Shown: one piece after another, positions 56,245 through 64,000 of the stretch
How positions within the stretch are numbered: the first letter of the stretch is position 1
Layout: every line of letters begins with the position of its first letter
Assembly: GCA_016630955.3 (NCBI GenBank)
Contig: CM050001.1
Span: forward strand, 248,001-312,000
From: Didymella arachidicola
Taxonomy: Eukaryota; Ascomycota; Dothideomycetes; Pleosporales; Didymellaceae
DNA length: 64,000 bases
Direction: 5' to 3'
The notes under the pieces: generated by a model
What the model saw: only the letters and a program-made list of their open reading frames with translations
Databases searched by the model: none
Told to the model about the DNA's origin: nothing
Position numbers and translations under genes: made by a program

Positions 56245-57917
56245 CAGAATTTATATGTGACACATTTACGCATCGCGCGGCGTTCTGACTTTGGCAGTTA
56301 CAATACCCTGATAGATTACCAATAGAGTCATCTCTGCTCCTCTAGTCACCGCTAACTCTGCCATCTGAATATCCTGCTTCCTTACTGTATTGACGTTCGG
56401 CAGCTTGACCTCCACCAAATGCCACCACACTATCAAAGGCTTCGTCATGTCCAACACTACGGACCCTATCTCCTCAGATCCTGAGAGCGCCGAACAGGCT
56501 GCGAACGTCATCTGGCGCAACACGCCACGATTTTGTGCCACGGCACTCATGTCGTAACCAATGATTGCGCAGTCGTCTTTCCGCTCCGCCAAAGCCAAGC
56601 ACGCTAGCGAAGCCGACTACCCATGCAGGGCCTTTGAACAGAAGTGTTTGGAAGCATGCCTTGTATCTTTGCGAAATGGTTGTTCTTGACGCACATTTGG
56701 CACATGTCATGCCTAGTGTGACGTCGAGGCCTGGTAACGACAGACCGGGTCGAAGGAAGACGCCATATAAGAGCTAGACTCAGAGTACAACATGAACAGA
56801 TCATATCAATCACCTCTGGTATAACAACAAACAGTCTTCTGTGTTCTAACACAACCTTGTAAGACAACAGTACTTTACACGACCGCCGCACAACATCTCT
56901 CTCCTCAAACTCTCGCGACTCCCCCGAGCTCAAAAGAACTCAGCCGCAGCCCAAGTCAACGCATTCCAGCACAGACAGAATGAGCATTGTTTCTGCCGTT
57001 GGGTTCAATCGAGTTTTTATCAATTGGTGCCTGATATACTGTTTTGTTGTACGGACACTCCAATCCCGACCGTGAATGAAGGCCTCACCTCATCCGCGCC
57101 ATTCAAGACACCACCACCGTTCCCCAGTGTCAGACTTAAAAGTGCCTACAAGTCTCCGTGCAGTCTTATCGAATACGGAACAAGCATGATTGGGGAGGAA
57201 AAACAGAACCATGTGAACGGACGATGACGTTCACCACGACTGCAGCTACAGAGGCTTGGAGTCTCACTGTTGCAGTACTGTGACGGAGCGCAGTATCTGA
57301 GAAATCGAGCATAATGGTCGATTTACTGATTCGAAGTCAGAAATGTTGAGCTGCGAGGCGACCGTCAGTCCGATATCCTTCATTACGGAGTTTCGGTATT
57401 TGTGCAAGCACCTGTACAATGCCCAACCATGCGATCGTATTCAATGGTGGGCGAAGGTTCGAAGGACCATGGGAAATAAATGACGGGTGACTAAGGTGAA
57501 TCGAGCATGTGGGGTTGGTCTTGCAGATGCACTGTCTTTCCGCGAGTGTGCACTAATCGACTTCGGTCACCTACCGATACCAATATTATGGCTCGTCAGC
57601 TCCAGAGACCTCGCCCACGCTGGGGACTGTAGTGCCAAACGACCGGGGAATGCTTGTGCCAACCCATCCTTTAAAGTATACAAGACATCAAACAAAAGCA
57701 ACATTGTCCAGGTGAAACGGAGGAACTCAGTACTCATCCGAGCATTACTCAGAAACAGACAGTCTCTGCACTCCCCACATCAATTCACACAGACTGCACA
57801 TGAAACATCAAACATTCGATTCGCGCTCTGATCCCATCTCACGACGGCACGCCGGCCCTCTGACTATGACTTTTATATCCTTAACACCCAAAACCACATG
57901 CTATTTATCTACAAAGC
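56245..57917. other. Intergenic, no gene called
   Basis: 1.67 kb between convergent genes. Minus-strand frames at 56266-56598 and 56474-56710 read as protein-like fragments (for example IGYDMSAVAQNRGVLRQM) but fit no family. Both are short. Possible gene remnant. Confidence 0.4.
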
Positions 57918-60900
57918 TTACAACGAGACCGCACCATTCGTGTGCTGGTTCGCCTTGGCGACACGCTTGCTCATGAAATCGAAAAAGGCAAACTGCGACG
58001 CGCTGGCGCCGAACTCGTACACGAATCGCGACGCAAGGTACGAGCCGAAGATGGCGCGGAGGTAGTTGTCAGGGACCTGTTTTCGTATTAGAACTGAGTT
58101 GTGGGAAGGGTAGGTGATGGGGGGACTTACCCGTTCGATGATCTTCTCAAGACCGATTTGTTGCAGCAGCAGCGGGGGCAGGGCCTCGGACAGCACACTC
58201 TGGCGGAACGCTACGTTGTTCCAGAGATCCGTGTTCTGCAGCTCCTCGTCGAGCTTTGTGATGGCATTCGAGAGTGTGTCGGAGAGAATGCTGCGTGGCT
58301 GGCCGGTAGCCTGGTGTTCGCGCCAGATAGCCTCAAACTCAAGACGAGCATTGTTCTTGATGATCTCCTGCACACCGGCGACGTACTTGTTGTAGAAGTC
58401 GGGCGCAACGCCGTTGGCGTCGACACACATGTGCTTGACGAAGGACTCGTCGTCGAAGGAGAGCGAGGCGAGGACCTCGAGCGATGAGGATGTGACACCG
58501 CCTTTGTTGGCGGAAGCATCCTTGTACAGAATGCAACCAGCCTTCTCAAGACGGAGCTTCGCGTCTTGTGTGATGAACAAGTTGGCGCCTTCGACGAGGT
58601 ATGGGATCGTGCACTTTCCGTCGACGATAAGCTTGTTGGCGGAGGAAAGGTCGATGGACTCGGGACGGCCACCGCAGGGGACAAATGTGTCGTACTGGAT
58701 GTCGCTGCGCAGATGGAACGTGTTGCGGAAGGTGGTACCGTTGTAGACTAGATCGCCAGATGGGAGGCGAACGTTTGTGTCGTCGACAAGGACACGGTAG
58801 CCATCTTTCGACAGCTTGGCAACGTCAAAGTTGTTGATCATCTGGCGGTTCTTGGCAAGACGCAGCAGCTCGCTGTGATCAAGACCGTTGGGGTCGACAA
58901 GCACGCCAGAGCCATCGACGATGGAGACGTACTTCTCATTCGCAAGCAGGATCTCATTAGAGCCAAGATCACCGTCAGGGCCACCAGTCTGCAGCTTGCG
59001 TACCTTGCTGGGGTCGAGGTTAAGCTTGCGGTAAATACCAAGGACGTACTCGCGGACAGACAATGTGGTCATGCCGTAACGGTCGTGAGGAATACCGCCG
59101 AGCTTAGGACTCTTTCCGGTGAAGAAAGACTTCCACCATGGCGCACCACGAGCCCTGGCATGCTCTGTTGCCCAGTCAACGAGATCAGCAGTGTTCTCAT
59201 CAGGACCCATGAACAGGATCTCCTGCTTGCCGTGAAGGTCGACAATTGGATCCTTAATTCCGGGGCTGTTGGGAGGCAGCAGAAGGTCAAGAATACTATC
59301 AATGTACTTCTCGAACGCACCAGCCGCCTTGTCTTGATGCTTGAAGTCGAGCAGAACAACACCCTTGGATCCACCCTCGGGGATGTCCTTGTTCTTGCGC
59401 TGCTGGGTGTTCGCCAAGTTGTAGTTCTCGTCGAACATCGAACGTGCGTTGATCGAGTATGCTTCCTGACTCCTCGATTTGACAATACGGATACCACCAC
59501 GGGCAATGTCGCGGAATCGGAGGTGGAAACCACGGAACTCGGATCCAATAACGAGGAACATGCCGAACAGCGGCTGAGGGTACTCCGAAGGCGGAAGGAA
59601 GCTTGGATTCAGACGGAAGCTGATGGCGACCTTGGTGGGAGTGTAGAAGTTGGTCTTCAGCACAGAGTTGTTGAAGATGCGGAACGAGTTCATGACCATC
59701 TGGTGGTGGTCGTTCACGACGGCCCTGTTGATAGTGTCGGTCAATTCTTCGTCGGTCTGAACCTTGTCGACCTGGAGACGGAGATAGCTCAATGTGGGCA
59801 GGAAGTCATCCTGCTGGCCCCGTGTCTGGACGTAGTGGGTGTTGGCGAAAGACAGATACAGCGTGTGAACCAGATCAGGGTATTCGTTGATGATCTCGAA
59901 GATGTAGTCTGCAGTGAATGTTTCAGCACGCAACCTGCGCTTCAGCTTTGACAACAATTCAGCGTGGGCGCTGTTCTCAGGGTTCAAGATCGAGGAGAGC
60001 GCAGTGTACTCGTTTCCGAGTCGGTTGAGGAAATGAGTAATGAAGACCCAGCAGCAGTGAGCGTAGATGGTCTCCTGCAGACTCAACCTGCCCGTAGCGA
60101 AGAGAGTCTGGAACTTGTTCTGAGGAATGCAGTACAGCAGAGAGATCTCCTTGATAATTTGGTGGATGGAGGCCTCAATGGGAGGGTACTTGGCACCAGC
60201 AACTCCGGCGAGCGGGCTCAGGTACAGAGACATAACTGTATAGCCGTTGGAGAACTGCTCGACATACTTTCGTGAAGTAGTCAACCCATAGTAGTGGTAC
60301 AAGTCGCTCAGCGCGCTGAACATGCCCAGAGCAGAGCCTTGCTTGTAGGCCAGGACGAGACGCTTGTCCCGCGAGCCCTCGATGTCGAACCACTCGATGA
60401 CGGGACCTGTTCGCTGAACGGCGACCTCGAGCACCTCCTGGTAGATGGCCTTGGTGTTGGCCGTAGCCTTCTGCAGGAAGCGCTTGTCACTGACCTTTTC
60501 GAGGTTGGTCTCGGTCGGGCCAGGGTTGGCATTTTCGTAATCGCACTGGTAGACGAAGTAGCACCGCAGCTGCTGGTCGTCACTGCCAGGTAGCGGGTTT
60601 GTTGACCTGAAGCTCTCGACACGGTATCCACTAGGACCCTTGGATGTGTTAAGGTACTTTGTATCGATGCGCTGCTCGTATCGCGGGCCATCGAGGATGG
60701 AGACACCCGGCCTGCTGGTGTCGATGTACACCGCATGGTCTTCAGCCTCCTTGTCGAGCCTGATCTCAAGACGCTTGTCGTCGCGGGCGTATGCGGCCAC
60801 TTTGGCGGCGTAGAGCGAGTGGATGTGACTGACGATGGCCTCAACCGACTCTGTAGCGAAGTACATATCGTCGATGCCGAGATCCTTGTAGAACCACTTT

Positions 60901-61178
60901 ACTTCGGACTCGACGAGCTCCGGGGGAATGAAGCCCTTGTCCTCAACGCCGTCCATGACAGCCTCCATCTGCTGCTCCTTGCCGTCGAAGGCGGGAGCAA
61001 CATAGCCGGAGCCGCTTGTGCCTTCTTGTGGTATTATGCGAGGCGTGTTGCTGCCGGAGCCTGAGAGGCCGGAGCCCACACTGAGATGTGATGGTCGAGA
61101 CCCAGGCTTCTGATCGACGTTGAGGAGCTTCTGGGCAACGGCCTGCGCGCCGTTGCCATTGACTGGTGTCGATGCCAT
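57918..61178 (-). CDS. GDH2: NAD-specific glutamate dehydrogenase, large fungal type
   Basis: Deaminates glutamate to 2-oxoglutarate and ammonium with NAD+. Exon 1 58131-61178, intron 58077-58130 (54 nt), exon 2 57918-58076; 1068 residues, the expected size for the 115-kDa class. The disordered N-terminus is followed by a long N-terminal domain. The catalytic part has GGIRIVKSRSQEAYSINARSMF, NKDIPEGGSKGVVLLD with the active lysine, and GPDENTADLVDWA. The Rossmann part has TGGPDGDLGSNEIL and EGANLFITQDA, then NKGGVTSSSLEV. The intron is a multiple of three and has no stop, so the frame can be read straight through; GT-AG signals and the closing VPDNYLRAIFGSYLASRF argue it is spliced. Confidence 0.96.
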   Translation of the reverse strand: MASTPVNGNGAQAVAQKLLNVDQKPGSRPSHLSVGSGLSGSGSNTPRIIPQEGTSGSGYVAPAFDGKEQQMEAVMDGVEDKGFIPPELVESEVKWFYKDLGIDDMYFATESVEAIVSHIHSLYAAKVAAYARDDKRLEIRLDKEAEDHAVYIDTSRPGVSILDGPRYEQRIDTKYLNTSKGPSGYRVESFRSTNPLPGSDDQQLRCYFVYQCDYENANPGPTETNLEKVSDKRFLQKATANTKAIYQEVLEVAVQRTGPVIEWFDIEGSRDKRLVLAYKQGSALGMFSALSDLYHYYGLTTSRKYVEQFSNGYTVMSLYLSPLAGVAGAKYPPIEASIHQIIKEISLLYCIPQNKFQTLFATGRLSLQETIYAHCCWVFITHFLNRLGNEYTALSSILNPENSAHAELLSKLKRRLRAETFTADYIFEIINEYPDLVHTLYLSFANTHYVQTRGQQDDFLPTLSYLRLQVDKVQTDEELTDTINRAVVNDHHQMVMNSFRIFNNSVLKTNFYTPTKVAISFRLNPSFLPPSEYPQPLFGMFLVIGSEFRGFHLRFRDIARGGIRIVKSRSQEAYSINARSMFDENYNLANTQQRKNKDIPEGGSKGVVLLDFKHQDKAAGAFEKYIDSILDLLLPPNSPGIKDPIVDLHGKQEILFMGPDENTADLVDWATEHARARGAPWWKSFFTGKSPKLGGIPHDRYGMTTLSVREYVLGIYRKLNLDPSKVRKLQTGGPDGDLGSNEILLANEKYVSIVDGSGVLVDPNGLDHSELLRLAKNRQMINNFDVAKLSKDGYRVLVDDTNVRLPSGDLVYNGTTFRNTFHLRSDIQYDTFVPCGGRPESIDLSSANKLIVDGKCTIPYLVEGANLFITQDAKLRLEKAGCILYKDASANKGGVTSSSLEVLASLSFDDESFVKHMCVDANGVAPDFYNKYVAGVQEIIKNNARLEFEAIWREHQATGQPRSILSDTLSNAITKLDEELQNTDLWNNVAFRQSVLSEALPPLLLQQIGLEKIIERVSPPITYPSHNSVLIRKQVPDNYLRAIFGSYLASRFVYEFGASASQFAFFDFMSKRVAKANQHTNGAVSL

Positions 61179-62728
61179 GTTGTGGGTGTGTGTGTGGTAT
61201 AAAGTACTGTATGAATGCGTGGGAAGCCCAGATATGTAGCCTCAGACTGTGGAGGGATTCAAACACGCAACGAATGGCTTGCTTGAAACTGCTTGGCTAG
61301 AAATGCTGCACTTGGCGGTGTTGCCAGCGAGTTTGGCAATTTGGGCGAGTGTACGCGGGGTTTCGTGGAGGAGGGGCCGCAGCTTCAACTCTGTTGCGAG
61401 CAGGCGCGAACGTCGAACGTATGAAAATGTATGAGGATTGCTGGGAGTGCTTGTTAGCCGTGCACTTGCATTGCGTGTCTTTAAACCCCTCGTGCTGCTT
61501 GCACCGTCCAAAGGGACTATTTTTGGGCGCAGCATGACGCATGACTAGCTTACCTGGGTACCTGAAGAGCCGCAGATCCACAGCGATGTTGCCTCTGTTA
61601 GCCGAGCAGAGCAAGGCAGGCCGCGAGTTGCAATCAAGGAGATGCGACGGGAGCGTTGATGCACCCGCAAAGTCTGATAGCAAATACGCCTGCAATTGGT
61701 TGCCGGTGACCGCTCTTTCAACTACAGAAGTACGATGCCTCGGTGCAACGCGACAATCTTCGAGGGTGACACTGGCAGCGAATTCCAGGGGTCTCTCTCG
61801 AAGATAAGAAGAATTGAAGAGGCAGATGATGCGAGACGAGGAGCAGCGCAATGGTCTCGAAGGGGTAGCCGGAGCCGTGCCCTCTTGCTCGCGGCGGTCA
61901 GCCATCTTATGTACTCGCGCAGCGTTCTCACCATCAGCAGGCGTGCACCGAGCTGTGGTACTCTTCGGCTCAAGAGCGACTGAGCCGGGCTGACGTTCAG
62001 GAACGCTAACTTCCCCAGAATTTGCCAGTGCCGCTCTAGCGTCATCCGAGGACGCAACTGATCGTGAAGAACAGGGGTTTTTACCTAATATGCCTCACTC
62101 GCAGCGTCCAGACGCCAGCAGTATTGCGCGATATCACGCAGCGGGCGTGTAATGGAAAACTCTTCGCGCCTGCGTGTGGGCAGTGGAGCCGCCAATATCA
62201 CCAAAGCGCGTGGACTGCGGCGTGGGCACCACCGACCTCAGATCGTGCATGGGCGCGGCTCCGCAGTTCACGTTTTAGTTCACGCCGCAGTCCACGATGC
62301 TTGGCTGCTGAGTTTCGAAGGGGTAATCGAGTGCATCTCCAGAGTCACTGCATTTCCCATTACCCCTTGGAAACCTGGGTGCTCAACCACGTGCAGGCGC
62401 ACGGCCAGTGCGAAGGGGCCACGTACCGTCTCATCAGTCATTGCAAAGTCACGATGCTTGAGCGCGGGCCAGGTTCCGTAGTCTGAAGACCGATCGGAGA
62501 CATTCCAGCCGCAACATACCCGTGACTTCCGCAGCATCGTGACCTCGTCAATTATTTGGGGAGTGGCGACACACCGCTTGCAGGTCACGCTGGAAGTTTG
62601 GCGTTGGTAGGGAGGCTGAGTACCGGCCGTAGCTTCAGGGGTGACTTCACGATGCTCGCCACGCTCGTTGCTATAAACTACTGTGAGGATAGTGCGTGCA
62701 GTCAGCAGACAAGTCATTACGAATCTAT
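61179..62728. promoter_or_regulatory. GDH2 upstream region with repeated CACGATGCT
   Basis: 1.55 kb between the GDH2 start and the RTG2-like stop. The 9-mer CACGATGCT occurs at 62293-62301, 62450-62458 and 62648-62656, and inverted at 62533-62541. A 202-codon minus frame (61297-61905) and others have no recognisable product. Confidence 0.5.
62211..62298. repeat. Inverted repeat in the GDH2-RTG2 interval
   Basis: GTGGACTGCGGCGTG near 62211-62225 is matched by its exact reverse complement at about 62283-62297, about 57 bp apart. The pair could form a hairpin. Confidence 0.7.
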
Positions 62729-64000
62729 CTAGTTCTCGTCACCATCATACTCGCGCCCGTTGACAGTCACAAGCACCTTGTAGCCGTCCTCATAACGCCA
62801 GTTCTTCTTCTTGCCTGCCTTACCTACACTTCTCATCGCGGCATCGAGGCCCTCGTCCAGCTCGTCGATGTCTTTCTTGAAGTCGAAGTCAACGCACAGC
62901 TTGCTGTGGCCCTTCTTTGTGAACCCCCACCGTGCTTTGATAGACAGCCGCTGGTCCCTAACTGCGCCTGCGGGATACACGGCAGCGATCACTGCAGCCA
63001 TGCGGCCGAGATACATGCACCACCACTCCATGCCTCCTGGTACCAGGCACATCATGCGCTCGTAGAAGTCCTGCTCGGTCGGGCTGATCGAGCCGTAGCC
63101 ACCGTAGCGCTCGCAAAGCAAGATTGCCAGCAATGCGCGGTCTTCGTGACTGGCTCCGTGCGCGTTGGAGAAGATGCCAGTTGTTGTACTTCGAAGTGCT
63201 GAGCCAGCACGAAGATCTTTGACCTGTGCCATATGGGCGAAGACGCCCTGAATGAAAGCTTTGACGAGCGGAGCCGCGAACGTGGGCTGCTGGCCTGGTG
63301 GACTCGGCTTCGTGACAGGCAGGGCAGAGAACAGAAGGTCGACCAGCTCTTGCATCGACGGTGGTGCATAAGGGCCAGTTGCAGTGACCAAAGAACTCTC
63401 CGCGCGATACTCAGACGACATCTCTGCAAAGTGCATTCCTTCTCGGACACCACCTTGACAGAAATACACATTTCTCAAGGCTGGCAAGGCTTGAGCGAGA
63501 CAGTCGACCAGGAATGCAACTGCAGGTACCTGGCTCGCCCGTCGTGCTGATACTCGAAAGATCTCGGGAGTGTCGTCCTGCGTGACAGCAGCTTTGACAG
63601 ACGTTGTGTCAAGAAACGTATCTGTCGAAGTCTGGAACCCGTTGATGATAGGAATAGGATACGGCTTGATCTTGTGCTCTGACATCAAGACGAAGCCCCA
63701 ACCTCGAAAGCCACCTCCTGAGAGATATAGATGTAGGCCGTCAGGAGAACGAAGAAGCTCTTGAGGAATATTGATACTCTGCACGGCGCCCTTCAAATCA
63801 CTGATGACCTCCTGTGCGAAAGCCTGGTATTCCTTGCTCTTCTTCTTGCCTGCTTCCTCGAGCCTCTGCATTAGGGCCGCAGCACCGTACGGAAGACTGA
63901 CGCTGCCTGCTGGGCTCATTCTAATGTCGCCGTTCTCCGTGATGATCCAGGTGAGCTGCGTGCTCCCACCGCCAAGGTCCATCATCAGACCTCGCACATT
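62729..64000 (-). CDS. RTG2: Rtg2 / Ppx-GppA phosphatase-like protein, 5' end missing
   Basis: Related to exopolyphosphatase/GppA and to yeast Rtg2, a cytosolic sensor that activates retrograde and glutamate-synthesis genes. The stop is at 62729; the frame is open to the window end, so 422 C-terminal residues are seen and the N-terminus lies outside. Visible features are the second phosphate loop of the actin-like ATPase fold (MMDLGGGSTQLTWI), a glycine-rich LYLSGGGFRGWGFVLM, and the helical C-terminal half (ALLAILLCERYGGYGS, MMCLVPGGMEWWCMYLGRMA). The presence of this two-part layout points to Rtg2 rather than yeast Ppx1. Orthology needs the missing part. Confidence 0.88.
   Translation of the reverse strand, partial: NVRGLMMDLGGGSTQLTWIITENGDIRMSPAGSVSLPYGAAALMQRLEEAGKKKSKEYQAFAQEVISDLKGAVQSINIPQELLRSPDGLHLYLSGGGFRGWGFVLMSEHKIKPYPIPIINGFQTSTDTFLDTTSVKAAVTQDDTPEIFRVSARRASQVPAVAFLVDCLAQALPALRNVYFCQGGVREGMHFAEMSSEYRAESSLVTATGPYAPPSMQELVDLLFSALPVTKPSPPGQQPTFAAPLVKAFIQGVFAHMAQVKDLRAGSALRSTTTGIFSNAHGASHEDRALLAILLCERYGGYGSISPTEQDFYERMMCLVPGGMEWWCMYLGRMAAVIAAVYPAGAVRDQRLSIKARWGFTKKGHSKLCVDFDFKKDIDELDEGLDAAMRSVGKAGKKKNWRYEDGYKVLVTVNGREYDGDEN

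Noticed and set aside
58875..59951. 358-codon plus-strand frame over GDH2
   Set aside because: Shadow frame; the GDH2 catalytic motifs lie opposite.
61297..61905. 202-codon minus-strand frame upstream of GDH2
   Set aside because: Low-information product, no recognised domain, and it fills the promoter region.

Overview
The window is nuclear DNA from a filamentous ascomycete fungus. The signs are split genes with short GT-AG introns (most 46-55 nt), split tRNAs, a HET-domain gene, a Fot1/pogo-type transposon, a Vps62-family protein, and fungal forms of chitinase, NAD-glutamate dehydrogenase and an Ace2/Swi5 zinc-finger factor. The gene set resembles Dothideomycetes (Pleosporales), but that placement is inference and was not tested by alignment. 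All exon joins were worked out by hand from splice sites and reading-frame continuity.

Left third (1-24.9 kb). A secreted GH18 chitinase (270-2474) is followed 71 bp later by a complete 1.83 kb Fot1/pogo-like DNA transposon with an open transposase gene, TIRs and TA duplications. A gene-poor stretch follows, holding an unusual two-domain alpha-oxoamine synthase fusion (5162-7570, minus). Next come a PXA/PX/Nexin_C sorting nexin, a hotdog thioesterase, a Vps62-like protein, an unrecognised 593-residue protein, a HET-domain protein, a CYP52-like P450 and a 254 bp MITE-like inverted-repeat element.

Middle (24.9-48.9 kb). Mostly housekeeping: GH20 hexosaminidase, GPN3 GTPase, S-adenosylmethionine synthetase, a small basic protein, a CorA-like Mg transporter with one in-frame TAG (probable pseudogene), an Ace2/Swi5 factor, ubiquitin-S27a, allantoinase with paired GATA sites upstream, a DUF1917 protein, DNA primase small subunit, and a short GT34-like glycosyltransferase.

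Right (48.9-64 kb). Two intron-containing tRNAs (Phe-GAA, Leu-AAG), a 2EXR/F-box-like protein, a DDHD phospholipase, NAD-glutamate dehydrogenase, and a partial Rtg2/Ppx-GppA protein running off the end. The 1.5 kb between the last two carries a repeated 9-mer and an inverted repeat.

Functional links (inference): the chitinase and hexosaminidase can act in sequence on chitin. Allantoinase, NAD-GDH and Rtg2 all touch nitrogen and glutamate metabolism. The most unusual item is the oxoamine-synthase fusion, which has no polyketide synthase or other cluster partner nearby.
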